From Mycobacterium spongiae (GTDB taxonomy: Bacteria > Actinomycetota > Actinomycetes > Mycobacteriales > Mycobacteriaceae), in assembly GCF_018278905.1 (NCBI RefSeq), contig NZ_CP046600.1:2294001-2358000 (forward strand): 64,000 nucleotides of DNA. The letters are read 5' to 3'. Under the pieces are notes generated by a model. The model ran no database searches and was not told the DNA's origin. It saw nothing but the letters and a program-made list of their open reading frames with translations. This document shows, piece by piece, positions 12,056 to 24,240 of the stretch. How positions within the stretch are numbered: position 1 is the stretch's first letter; each line of letters opens with the position of its first letter. Both the position numbers and the translations under genes were made by a program.

Positions 12056-12064
12056 CGGTTCGGC

Positions 12065-12418
12065 ATGGGTCTGACGTCCTCAAGAACCTACGTGGCGTTG
12101 GCGGCGCTGCAGGCCGGCGACGCGGTGGCGTGCGCCATCGGGCTGCCGGTGATCGCCAAGGCCTTGGACGACCTGGAGGTTCCCGATACCGTCCGCCCGG
12201 TCCTGCCAGTGGTCAAGGCCGCCGCGGCGGCCGGTCTACTCTCGGTGTTGCGCTACCCGGCCCTGGCACGGCTGACGACGGCGATGCTGACGCTGTATTT
12301 CGTGCTTGCCGTGGGTGCGCACATCCGCGTGCGGGATCGGGTTGTCAATGCGATCCCAGCGGCGGCGTTTCTGACGCTGTACGCGGTGATGACGCTGCGA
12401 GGACCGGAGCGCGCCTAG
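12065..12418 (+). CDS. Small DoxX-like membrane protein (Rv1489 family)
   Basis: A 117-residue protein starting nine bases after the stomatin stop. Hydrophobic segments near 9-28, 52-66, 72-84 and 96-110 predict a four-helix membrane protein of DoxX-like type. It is co-directional with the NfeD-stomatin pair and probably in the same transcript. Its stop codon overlaps that of the convergent next gene by four bases. No enzymatic role is evident. Confidence 0.85.
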   Translation: MGLTSSRTYVALAALQAGDAVACAIGLPVIAKALDDLEVPDTVRPVLPVVKAAAAAGLLSVLRYPALARLTTAMLTLYFVLAVGAHIRVRDRVVNAIPAAAFLTLYAVMTLRGPERA

Positions 12419-12909
12419 GACAGGCGCAACTCGACGATCGGCACCGGTGTGCCAGTATCGGTGACTTCGGTGTCGAGGGTCTGCTCGAGTATCGGCTTGA
12501 GCTTCTCCCACGTTCCGGCGTGGCGGCTTCGGTAGGCGGCCAGCGTGCGGTCGGCTTCGTCCTGGTCGAGGATGCGTGCGGTCGCCGCTGTGGGCGCACT
12601 GCTGCCGGCGTACACGCGGACCTCGGGGTTGGCCCGGATATTGCGGAACCACTGGGCCTTTCGGCCCAAACCGGACGCGATGAGATACGTGTCCGGGTCG
12701 GGATGATCGAGAACTTCCAACACGGCGTAGCGGCGTGCGCCGCTCTTGCGGCCGATGTGCTCGAGCATGAGCAGCCGGGAGCCCAAGAGTGCGCCCGCGC
12801 GGGCTTTGTAGATCCAGATCGGCGTCCGCATCAGCGCTCGGGAGCGCAGCATCCGTGCTCCGGCCCTGGCGAAGAGCGATCGGGATTGTGCTTCTGTCAT
12901 CGTGGACAT
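12415..12909 (-). CDS. Ddn-like deazaflavin (F420)-dependent oxidoreductase
   Basis: A split-barrel protein of the nitroreductase/Ddn family. The key block is MLEHIGRKSGARRYAVLEVL, followed by YLIASGLGRKAQWFRNIRAN and the PEVRV strand, which in this family contact F420H2. The start taken here gives MSTMTEAQ (164 aa). ATG codons at 12921 and 12900 and a GTG at 12963 are in frame too, and no strong ribosome site separates them. The substrate is unknown; relatives reduce quinones and nitroimidazoles. No gene of this kind is recalled at the equivalent M. tuberculosis position, so it looks accessory. Confidence 0.85.
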   Translation of the reverse strand: MSTMTEAQSRSLFARAGARMLRSRALMRTPIWIYKARAGALLGSRLLMLEHIGRKSGARRYAVLEVLDHPDPDTYLIASGLGRKAQWFRNIRANPEVRVYAGSSAPTAATARILDQDEADRTLAAYRSRHAGTWEKLKPILEQTLDTEVTDTGTPVPIVELRLS

Positions 12910-13212
12910 TCTCGCATCCATTTCTTGAGCCAGGCTGCTGGCAAGCCGTCGCAGGGTCAGCACGGTGACCCGTTTTCGGCGTAGATGGGTTGCGGCGCCA
13001 TCGCGGCGAACCGGTGCGGCACGAAGATCTACGAATCCGCCGTCAAGATATACGCGAATCGATCGATGTTATAGCGCTCGAGTACCAGCAATGATTTCAC
13101 GAACTCCATAGCGCACCACGTTCCGCTCGGCCGATTGTGTGGCGGTGATCCGACCTTCCCGGGGTCGCACTGGTCCATCGGATTGGTCATGACCAATGGG
13201 GAAGGTACAGCG

Positions 13213-14683
<1,471 letters not shown>

Positions 14684-14700
<17 letters not shown>

Positions 14701-15067
14701 TAGTGGTCCTATCTGCCACCGCCTCGCGCAGCGCACCGATCTCGGCCCCCCACTGCGCGTAGACGCGAACTGACCGATGGATTTCACCGACCAAAGCCTC
14801 GCAATCTGTGTTGGCAACGGAACTCAAGTCCACGCAGCGGTCTTTCGGTTGCCGGCCCAACTGCAATCGGGCTAGCGCACCACGCTGAGCGTTATCCGGT
14901 TGGCCTCGCTCGATGTAGCGTCGCTGGCCCTTGGTCAGGAGGCAACGGAGGCGCGTGAGCTGGCTGGAACCGGGTGGGCGGGGTGGCGCCGGGCGAACTG
15001 TGGTGTCTGCCTGCGCTCTCGGTTGTGTCCAACCTAGGTGAACGCAGCAGCTTTGTACTGGCGCCAC
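14684..15067 (-). CDS. Doubtful small hypothetical protein
   Basis: The 14701-15085 gap between PE_PGRS and the next gene contains one open frame on the minus strand of up to 127 codons. From about residue 40 it looks protein-like ([12 protein letters not shown], then [20 protein letters not shown]), Arg- and Ala-rich, with no membrane segment. The first 38 residues are low-complexity and probably not translated. The frame ends inside the PE_PGRS stop region. I recognise no family, and it may be a remnant. Confidence 0.3.
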
Positions 15068-15085
15068 CCCACCGCCTCGACAGGC

Positions 15086-15583
15086 TCAGGCACGAGCCCC
15101 TGGGGTTGCGGGTGCCGGAGACCCCGGGTCCCCTTGTGCGGCTGGACCCTGCGTCGCAGGCGGTTGCCCCGGGGCTGGTGCGCCGGGGGGTGGGCCACCT
15201 GGGAAGGGGTTGGCTCCTGGCGGCGGGGGTGGCGGGGGTGGCTGGTGCGGTCCGCCGGGCATGGGTGCCCTTGGGATGACCGGTCGCGCCAGAGGCCCAT
15301 CTGGCCGGCCCATGGGACTCATGTGCGATGCCGCCGGCCCGTGCGGCACGTTCGGCGGCGGGGGTGGTCCCATGACAAAGGCCCAGATGAAGAGGGCAGC
15401 CCCCGCGCTGGTCACTGCACCGGCAACCAAGCCGAGCAGTCCGGCGCCAACCACCACCGGGGTGGAGTAGCGACGCGCATGCCCGTGCTGGGCGCTCGGT
15501 GTCGGTGCGGCGGCTGCGGCAGCGCTCTGGTCGCTCGCGTGGGCGCCGCTGTTCGGGCGGAAGTCATTGTCTTCGGTAGTCAT
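15086..15583 (-). CDS. Proline-rich single-pass membrane protein
   Basis: A 165-residue protein. The ATG chosen (MTTEDNDF) has GGAG six bases before it. About 40 polar N-terminal residues precede one membrane helix (STPVVVGAGLLGLVAGAVTSAGAALFIWAFV region, about 40-70). The rest is a Pro/Gly/Ala-rich outer tail with runs of up to eight prolines. It is transcribed divergently from a two-component system whose sensor has its own poly-proline outer loop, so the two may be functionally linked. No family function is known to me. Confidence 0.7.
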   Translation of the reverse strand: MTTEDNDFRPNSGAHASDQSAAAAAAPTPSAQHGHARRYSTPVVVGAGLLGLVAGAVTSAGAALFIWAFVMGPPPPPNVPHGPAASHMSPMGRPDGPLARPVIPRAPMPGGPHQPPPPPPPPGANPFPGGPPPGAPAPGQPPATQGPAAQGDPGSPAPATPGARA

Positions 15584-15717
15584 GCTGATCTCCACTTCGT
15601 TTCTCGTCGGCCTATTGCTGATCGGTTGTCGCGACCGTAGTGACCGAACTTGAAGTGGATCTGAAGAAATGCGCCTGCTTCAGCCTGATCTCAGAACAGC
15701 ACGCTAACAATGGGGCC
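15584..15717. promoter_or_regulatory. Divergent promoter between Pro-rich protein and response regulator
   Basis: This 134-base gap must hold promoters for both divergent genes. It contains a CTGAAG...CTTCAG dyad (around 15660-15682) with a nearby TGATCTCAG, a plausible site for an OmpR-type regulator acting on both sides. The assignment is by eye. An in-frame GTG at 15640 could alternatively extend the regulator through this region. Confidence 0.35.
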
Positions 15718-16473
15718 ATGACCGATTGCTCGCCTACGGACCGGACCGACCGCAAGGCGATCGGCTCGGCCGTTCGCGGCCGGACCGATCAGTTCAGCGT
15801 CGGTGCGCCCCGGGTCCTCGTGGTCGAGGATTCCGAGACGATCCGTGAGATGGTCAGCGAGGCCTTGACCGACGTTGGCTACCACACCGAGGCCCGGTGT
15901 GACGGTGACGGGTTGGAAGACGCTCTGGAGGGCTTGCGGCCGGACCTGGTGGTGCTCGACGTGATGCTTCCCGGCCGCGACGGATTCGCTCTCATCGACG
16001 TCATCCGGGAGTGGAGTGACATCGGCATCGTGCTGATCACCGCCCGCGATGGCCTGCCGGACCGGCTGCGTGGCCTGGACGGCGGGGCCGACGACTATGT
16101 CATCAAACCGTTCGAGCTTGCCGAACTGGTGTCGCGCGTCGGTGCTGTGTTGCGGCGCCGGGGTCGACTGCCCCGCGTCATTCAAGCGGGCGACCTGATG
16201 CTGGATGTGGATTCTGGCGTGGCCGCGCGCGATGGACACCGATTAGACCTGACCGCGACCGAGCTGCGATTGCTGGCCTTCCTTGTGGAGCAGCGCGGCC
16301 GCATCGTCAATGCCGGCCAGATCCTCAATGCAGTGTGGGGCTATGACGCCTACGACCCGAACCTGGTGCAAGTGCACATCAGTGGGTTGCGCCGCAAACT
16401 GGAAGCTCACGGTCCGCGCATTCTGCACACTGTCCGCGGGATCGGTTACCGACTTCAGCCGCAGCGCGCATGA
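15718..16473 (+). CDS. OmpR-family response regulator
   Basis: A 251-residue regulator taken from the ATG giving MTDCSPTDRT; an in-frame GTG 78 bases upstream is possible. The receiver domain has the acidic pair in VVEDSE, phospho-acceptor Asp81 (VVLDVMLPGRDG), the conserved Thr in LITA and Lys in KPF. A winged-helix DNA-binding domain follows from about 155 (LDLTATELRLLAFLVEQRGRI to VRGIGYRL). It is coupled to the sensor kinase by an ATGA overlap. I cannot equate it with any of the named M. tuberculosis systems. Confidence 0.93.
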   Translation: MTDCSPTDRTDRKAIGSAVRGRTDQFSVGAPRVLVVEDSETIREMVSEALTDVGYHTEARCDGDGLEDALEGLRPDLVVLDVMLPGRDGFALIDVIREWSDIGIVLITARDGLPDRLRGLDGGADDYVIKPFELAELVSRVGAVLRRRGRLPRVIQAGDLMLDVDSGVAARDGHRLDLTATELRLLAFLVEQRGRIVNAGQILNAVWGYDAYDPNLVQVHISGLRRKLEAHGPRILHTVRGIGYRLQPQRA

Positions 16474-17948
16474 CCACCTCCACAGCGGGCTCGTCGACCG
16501 CGGGCAACGGCGCGACACCGACGCCGTCGCTGCAGCGCCGGGTGACTCTGCTCGTGGTGGCGCTGTTGGCGGTGCTTCTCGTCGTGCTGGGTGTCACCAT
16601 CGACGTCAGCCTCGGACTGTCGGCCCGCCGAAATCTCCACGACCGGCTGGTCGGCGCCACCTCGCGGGCGGACGCGCTGGCGGCGGTGCACACGTCGCCG
16701 GATCTGCTCGCCGCCGAACTCAACGGCGGCAGCGTGCGCGCGCTGCTGGTCACCGCCGACGGTGCCACCTACGGTGACCGCGGGATTAGTCCCGACACCA
16801 CTGTTGGACCGCCGCCCGGCCACCCACCCCCGCCGCCATTTGGCCCGCCGCCGGGGCCGCCGCCACCACCGCCGCCACCGGCTCCTCCGCCGGATTCCAC
16901 AGCGACCGTGGTGGTACACCCGTTGCCTGGGGGCAGTCGGGTGATCCTCGTTGCCGACACCACCCAGACCACCCAAGTGACCCGCCGGCTGCGGCAACTG
17001 ATGGTCGGTGCGGGCCTGGCGACGCTGGCGGTGGCGGCGCTCCTCCTCGTCGTGGTGAGTCGAGCGGCGTTGCGGCCGTTGGAGCGGCTCACGACGCTAG
17101 CCAAGGACATCACCACTGGCGATCGCGGCCGTCGGCTGCAACCGGATCGCGCCGATACCGAACTGGGGCGCGCAGCCAGCGCGTTCGACGGAATGCTGGA
17201 TGCGCTGGAAGACTCCGAGCGGCGAGCCCAGCAATCCGCCGACGCCGCGCGGCGCGCCGAAAGTGCCACCCGCCAGTTCCTCGTGGATGCGGCCCACGAA
17301 CTGCGCACCCCGATCGCGGGAATGCAAGTCGCTGCCGAACAGCTTGCAGCCAGCGCCAGCCAGCACGAAGCTGACCCGGTGGCCCGCGGCCAGTACCGGC
17401 GGGCGAGCCTGTTGCACTCCGACGCACGCCGGGCCGGGCGGCTGGTGGCCGACATGCTGGATCTGAGTCGGATCGACGCCGGACTTCGGCTCGACATCCG
17501 CGACACCGACCTAGCCCCCATCGCCGACGCCGAGGTCCACCGCACCGCACTGTTAGCGCCGCAGGTCAAGGTCATCCGGACCGGCCTTTCGGCGCTGCAG
17601 ATCCAGGCGGATCCGACCCGAGTGGCCCAGATTGTGTCCAACCTTCTTGATAACGCGCGCAGGTACACTCCGGCCGGCGGAGCCATCACGATTGACCTGC
17701 AGCGCACCGAGCGCGAGGCCCAAGTCACCGTCACCGACACTGGCCTGGGCGTTCCCGATGCGGAGCGCGATCGCATCTTCGAGCGCCTGGTGCGGCTCGA
17801 CGCCGGGCGTGCTCGCGACCACGGCGGCGCCGGTCTTGGCTTGCCGATCGCCAGAGCCCTGGCCCGCGCCCACGGCGGCACCCTGGTGTGCCTTTCGAAC
17901 GACGGCGGCGCGCGGTTTCGGCTCAGCCTGCCGCTCATTCATGGCTGA
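16470..17948 (+). CDS. Sensor histidine kinase with proline-rich extracytoplasmic loop
   Basis: A 492-residue membrane kinase overlapping its response regulator. The first helix is at about 26-48 and the second at about 175-198. The loop between them is the sensing region and contains a dense poly-Pro/Gly segment (about 110-140, PPPPPFGPPPGPPPPPPP). HAMP follows at about 198-250, then the HisKA box AAHELRTPIAG with His276, and an ATPase domain with the N box (NLLDNARRYTP), G1 (DTGLGVP) and G2 (GGAGLGL). It should phosphorylate the upstream OmpR regulator. The proline loop is unusual; the signal is unknown. Confidence 0.93.
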   Translation: MTTSTAGSSTAGNGATPTPSLQRRVTLLVVALLAVLLVVLGVTIDVSLGLSARRNLHDRLVGATSRADALAAVHTSPDLLAAELNGGSVRALLVTADGATYGDRGISPDTTVGPPPGHPPPPPFGPPPGPPPPPPPPAPPPDSTATVVVHPLPGGSRVILVADTTQTTQVTRRLRQLMVGAGLATLAVAALLLVVVSRAALRPLERLTTLAKDITTGDRGRRLQPDRADTELGRAASAFDGMLDALEDSERRAQQSADAARRAESATRQFLVDAAHELRTPIAGMQVAAEQLAASASQHEADPVARGQYRRASLLHSDARRAGRLVADMLDLSRIDAGLRLDIRDTDLAPIADAEVHRTALLAPQVKVIRTGLSALQIQADPTRVAQIVSNLLDNARRYTPAGGAITIDLQRTEREAQVTVTDTGLGVPDAERDRIFERLVRLDAGRARDHGGAGLGLPIARALARAHGGTLVCLSNDGGARFRLSLPLIHG

Positions 17949-18006
17949 CGACCTCTGCTGAGGCCGCGGCCGGACCCCGGCGGTCAGCCGTGGCGTCAGG
18001 TGGCTG

Positions 18007-18756
18007 TCAACCGGTGATTGCGGTCTGGCCGTGCGTCGTGCCGAGGTTGCGCTGCCGCCGATAGTGGCGGATCTCGAACACGAGCCCAGCCAGGCCGACG
18101 GATGCGGTACACAGCGACACGAGAATCAATAGGGGATTGGGGTGACCGGTGAGCGCATCGCCCAGGATCACCACCGCGGCCGTACCGGGGAGTAGACCGC
18201 CCACTGTGGCCAGTGAGTAGGGCAGGACCCGCACGGCCGACGCGCCGGCCGCATAGTTGAGCGCCGCGAACGGCACCGCGGGAATCAACCGCAACGACAC
18301 AATGGGCAGCCAGCCACGCTCACGCAGGCGCTCGTCCAGCCGGTCTACCGCCCGATGGCGAACGAGGCCGTTGAGCCGCCACCCGGCCGCGCGCACCAGC
18401 AGCATCGCGAGCACCGCACTCGTAGTACTGGCGAGCACCGCGATGACGACGCCGAACACCGGGCCGAACAGCAGTCCGGCGGCCAGTGTGAACGCCGTGC
18501 GAGGTAGCGGTACCACCGTCGCGACGGTGTGCGCCACCAAGAAGGTCAACGGGAACCAGGGGCCGACCGACGTAGCCCAGTCGCGAAGCTGCACGGCTGT
18601 GGGCAGCGGAACCAGCAGCGCCGCCACCACCAGAATTGTGATTCCCACCACTGCCCCGACCGCCCGCGGCAGCGATACTCCGCGCGCGGACATAACGCAC
18701 GCCGCGGCAATACCGCGCAGCGTGCCGCTAGTTTTGCAGATGGCGGGCGCCGTCAC
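18007..18756 (-). CDS. DedA/TVP38-type membrane protein (Rv1491c family)
   Basis: A 249-residue integral membrane protein, close to the 252 aa of Rv1491c when started at the GTG giving VTAPAICKT. Five to six helices are visible. The signature SNARE-associated/VTT region includes RTAFTLAAGLLFG, the re-entrant SLRLIPAVPFAALNYAAG and GTAAVVILGDAL. VTT proteins act as phospholipid scramblases or flippases in other organisms; the role here is inferred. Gene order (divergent from mutA) is the same as in M. tuberculosis. Confidence 0.9.
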   Translation of the reverse strand: MTAPAICKTSGTLRGIAAACVMSARGVSLPRAVGAVVGITILVVAALLVPLPTAVQLRDWATSVGPWFPLTFLVAHTVATVVPLPRTAFTLAAGLLFGPVFGVVIAVLASTTSAVLAMLLVRAAGWRLNGLVRHRAVDRLDERLRERGWLPIVSLRLIPAVPFAALNYAAGASAVRVLPYSLATVGGLLPGTAAVVILGDALTGHPNPLLILVSLCTASVGLAGLVFEIRHYRRQRNLGTTHGQTAITG

Positions 18757-18868
18757 GCTTGCCAAGCGTAAGGGGTGAACATGAATATCGCCTTTCCTCG
18801 GGCTTGGTGTTTCGTCACAGTCAGGAGGCCGATCGTCGCACCGGGATGCGGCTGTTTGGGTCGTCATC

Positions 18869-18881
18869 AACTAACCTGATT
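18869..18881. promoter_or_regulatory. Short palindrome CTAA-N5-TTAG upstream of mutA
   Basis: In the 191-base gap between the DedA-like gene and mutA, the sequence CTAACCTGATTAG forms a short dyad about 65 bases before the mutA GTG. It could be an operator or part of the promoter. It does not fit the IdeR consensus. There is no cobalamin riboswitch-like structure that I can see in this leader. Confidence 0.3.
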
Positions 18882-18947
18882 AGCACGTGGCAATCCCGGA
18901 GCAACCCGAAGAAACGTTGCCTATTGCTGGGAAAATAGGAGCAAGCG

Positions 18948-20840
18948 GTGTCCGTTGACGTACCCGAACTCGCCGACCTAGAACAGGTTCGCGCGAGTTG
19001 GCGCACTGCGGTTGCCGGCGTGCTGTCGAAGAGCGCCAGGCGCGATGCGGCCGAGCTCGGAGAGCGACCTGAGCAGCTCCTGGAGACTCCGACCTATGAA
19101 GGTTTCGCCATCCGGGCGCTCTATACCGCATTTGACGAGCTGCCGGAGCTGCCGCTGCCCGGCGAGTGGCCCTATGTGCGCGGGGGACCGCTATGCCCCG
19201 CATTACGCGATGTCAGTTCCGGCTGGAAGGTGGCCGAGGCTTTTCCCGCTGCCGCAGATGAGACGGTCGGCGACTCCAATGAGGCGGTATTGGCGGCGTT
19301 GGGCGAAGGGGCCAGCGCGCTGCTGGTACGGGTGGGAGGCACGGGTGTAGCGCCCGGGCAGCTTGAGCGGTTGCTCACCGGGGTTTACCTGGAGCTCGCG
19401 CCGGTGATCCTCGATGCCGGTGGCGACTATGCGGCCGCCGCCGATGCGATGTTGGCGCAGCTGGCGCAGCTGGAGCCGGACCGGCGTACAACACTGTCGA
19501 TCGACTTGGGTGCCGACCCGCTCTCGGCGAGCCTGAGCGGCCGGCCCGCCCCTCAGCTCGAGGACGTTGTTGCGGTCGCTGCCCGGGTCGCCGCCGATTC
19601 GGGTGTGCGGGCCATCACCGTCGATGGACCCGCCTTCCACAATCTGGGCGCGACCGCAGCCTGGGAACTTGCGGCCAGCATCGCGGCAGCGGTGGCCTAC
19701 CTGCGGGTGCTCACCGAATCGGGGATCGCGGTCGGCGAGGCGCTGCGGCAAATCAGTTTCCGGTTTGCCGCCGATGACGACCAATTCATGACCATCGCCA
19801 AGATGCGGTCGGTGCGGCGATTGTGGGCTCGGGTCGCCGAGGTCGCGGGTGACCCGGGTGCTGGCGCGGCGATCGTTCATGCAGAGACGTCGCTGCCCAT
19901 GATGACCCAGCGCGACCCGTGGGTGAACATGCTTCGCAGCACCCTGGCCGCATTCGGCGCAGGCGTCGGCGGCGCCGATACCGTGCTCGTGTTTCCGTTT
20001 GACGTTGCCATCCCTGGCGGACTTCCCGGCATGTCGACCGCCTTCGCGCGCCGGATTGCCCGCAATTCTCAGCTGTTGCTGCTGGAGGAGTCGCACGTCG
20101 GACGCGTCCTCGACCCGGCGGCGGGGTCATGGTTCGTCGAGGATCTCACCGAGCAGCTGTCCGAGCAGGCCTGGCGGCATTTTCAGGACATCGAGGCCCG
20201 CGGCGGGTTCGTGGAGGCGCGTGACTACGTGGCCGCCCGGATCGCCGAGGTGCAGGCTCGCCGCGCGGACGACATCGCGCATCGCCGCACCGCGATCACC
20301 GGCGTCAACGAGTATCCGAACTTGGATGAACCGGCTCTGCCGCACAGCGATCCGGGTTTCTCGCCCGATGGCACCGGGCGCCTCGTACGCTACGCCGCGG
20401 CGTTCGAGGCGTTGCGCGATCGGTCCGATAACTACCTGGCGCGCACGGGTTCACGTCCGCGGGTGCTGTTGTTGCCGTTGGGTCCGTTGGCCGAGCACAA
20501 CGTCCGAGTGACGTTCGCGGCGAACCTGTTGGCGTCCGGCGGCCTCGAGGCTGCCAATCCCGGAACGGTCGATGCCACGGGTGTAGCTGACGCCGTTGCC
20601 CAGGCAGGAACGCCGGCAGGGTCACCGACCGTGGCGGTTGTCTGTGGCACGGACAAGCGGTATCAGGAAGCGGCCTCCGGTGTTATCGAGGCAGCAAGAA
20701 ACTGCGGGGTTTCGCGGATTTATCTGGCGGGGCCGCAGCAAGCACTGGCGCCCGACGGCAACCGACCCGACGACTTCCTGACCGCGAAGATCAATGCGGT
20801 CGATGCCCTGTCCGATCTTCTCACCCGGTTGGGGGCCTAG
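18948..20840 (+). CDS. mutA: Methylmalonyl-CoA mutase small (beta) subunit
   Basis: A 630-residue subunit (M. tuberculosis 615) beginning GTG with MSVDVPE. It has the mutase TIM-barrel fold without a cobalamin-ligand His. Family landmarks include [36 protein letters not shown] and [15 protein letters not shown]. With MutB it converts succinyl-CoA and methylmalonyl-CoA. In mycobacteria this links propionate and cholesterol breakdown to the methylmalonyl-CoA used for methyl-branched lipids, so it is directly relevant to the Pks5 product made further right. Confidence 0.96.
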   Translation: MSVDVPELADLEQVRASWRTAVAGVLSKSARRDAAELGERPEQLLETPTYEGFAIRALYTAFDELPELPLPGEWPYVRGGPLCPALRDVSSGWKVAEAFPAAADETVGDSNEAVLAALGEGASALLVRVGGTGVAPGQLERLLTGVYLELAPVILDAGGDYAAAADAMLAQLAQLEPDRRTTLSIDLGADPLSASLSGRPAPQLEDVVAVAARVAADSGVRAITVDGPAFHNLGATAAWELAASIAAAVAYLRVLTESGIAVGEALRQISFRFAADDDQFMTIAKMRSVRRLWARVAEVAGDPGAGAAIVHAETSLPMMTQRDPWVNMLRSTLAAFGAGVGGADTVLVFPFDVAIPGGLPGMSTAFARRIARNSQLLLLEESHVGRVLDPAAGSWFVEDLTEQLSEQAWRHFQDIEARGGFVEARDYVAARIAEVQARRADDIAHRRTAITGVNEYPNLDEPALPHSDPGFSPDGTGRLVRYAAAFEALRDRSDNYLARTGSRPRVLLLPLGPLAEHNVRVTFAANLLASGGLEAANPGTVDATGVADAVAQAGTPAGSPTVAVVCGTDKRYQEAASGVIEAARNCGVSRIYLAGPQQALAPDGNRPDDFLTAKINAVDALSDLLTRLGA

Positions 20841-20845
20841 CCACG

Positions 20846-23107
<2,262 letters not shown>

Positions 23108-23133
23108 TGGCTGCCCAGATTCCTCGCGCGAGC

Positions 23134-23179
23134 GTGATGTCACGGCGAAATTTCTTGCTGACTTTCGCCGTGGCATCAC
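23134..23179. repeat. Long hairpin between mutB and meaB
   Basis: GTGATGTCACGGCGAAA (23134-23150) and TTTCGCCGTGGCATCAC (23163-23179) pair at 16 of 17 positions, the odd one being a G-T wobble, around a 12-base loop. There is no T-run after it, so a simple intrinsic terminator is unlikely. It sits precisely where M. tuberculosis carries mazE4-mazF4. It may be a dispersed palindromic element or an mRNA processing structure. Confidence 0.75.
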
Positions 23180-23207
23180 CCTCGGCGCGTTCCATCAGGC
23201 GGGCGAG

Positions 23208-24188
23208 GTGACCACAGAGCAACTAGCGGAGGCCATCCGCAACGGTGATCGGGCCGCCTTACCGCGCGCCATCACATTGCTGGAATCCACTCGCGGCGAT
23301 CATCGCGAGCAGGCGCAGGAGCTGCTACTGGCGTTGCTGCCGGATTCCGGGAACGCGCACCGGGTCGGCATTACCGGGGTTCCGGGTGTGGGTAAGTCCA
23401 CCGCCATCGAGGCGCTTGGCATGTATCTGGTCGAGCAGGGACACCGCGTTGCGGTGCTGGCCGTCGACCCGTCGTCGACTCGTACTGGCGGATCGATTCT
23501 CGGTGACAAGACCCGCATGGCTCGGCTGGCCGTCCATGCCGACGCCTATATTCGGCCGTCGCCGACCTCGGGAACCTTGGGCGGGGTGGCACGGGCTACC
23601 CGGGAGACGGTCGTTCTGCTCGAGGCCGCCGGCTTCGACGTGATCTTGGTCGAAACCGTCGGCGTCGGCCAGTCCGAGGTGGCGGTGTCCAACATGGTCG
23701 ACACCTTCGTATTGTTGACCCTGGCGCGCACCGGCGACCAGCTGCAGGGCATCAAGAAGGGCGTGCTGGAGCTGGCCGACATCGTGGTGGTGAACAAGGC
23801 CGACGGGGAACACCTCCAGGAGGCGCGGCGGGCGGCCCGCGAGCTGTCGTCGGCAATCAGACTGATCTACCCGCGTGAAACATTATGGCGACCTCCCGTC
23901 CTCACGATGAGCGCCATGCAGGGGACCGGTCTCACAGAGCTGTGGGAGACCGTCGAACGCCACCGGCAGGTGCTGACCGACGCCGGAGAGTTCGACGCCC
24001 GTCGACGTGCCCAGCAAGTCGACTGGACCTGGCAAATGGTGCGTGACGAGGTACTGGACCGGGTGCTGGCAAATCCGGGAGTGCGGGAGAATCGCGCGGA
24101 GATCGAGCGGCAGGTCCGCGCCGGGGAACTGACCCCCACGCTGGCCGCGCAGCAAATTCTCAAGTGGTCTGGACTAACGGAACGGTAA
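23208..24188 (+). CDS. meaB: MeaB, G-protein chaperone of methylmalonyl-CoA mutase
   Basis: A 326-residue GTPase (Rv1496 is 334 aa). The start is GTG giving MTTEQLAEAI. Walker A GVPGVGKST lies at 57-65, then the switch region DPSSTRTGGSILGDKTRM, the VETVGVGQSE switch, and VVNKAD for guanine recognition. A C-terminal helical arm mediates dimerisation. It loads and protects adenosylcobalamin in MutAB. The 100-base spacing to mutB without the toxin-antitoxin pair keeps the three in one likely transcript. Confidence 0.95.
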   Translation: MTTEQLAEAIRNGDRAALPRAITLLESTRGDHREQAQELLLALLPDSGNAHRVGITGVPGVGKSTAIEALGMYLVEQGHRVAVLAVDPSSTRTGGSILGDKTRMARLAVHADAYIRPSPTSGTLGGVARATRETVVLLEAAGFDVILVETVGVGQSEVAVSNMVDTFVLLTLARTGDQLQGIKKGVLELADIVVVNKADGEHLQEARRAARELSSAIRLIYPRETLWRPPVLTMSAMQGTGLTELWETVERHRQVLTDAGEFDARRRAQQVDWTWQMVRDEVLDRVLANPGVRENRAEIERQVRAGELTPTLAAQQILKWSGLTER

Positions 24189-24240
24189 CTTGACGATCGC
24201 TTGACCATGGACTCTGTGAAATCCATGTAAATTTAAAAGG

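Noticed and set aside
18869..18881. CTAA/TTAG dyad as an IdeR box
   Set aside because: It aligns poorly to the 19-bp consensus; only the outer tetramers resemble it.
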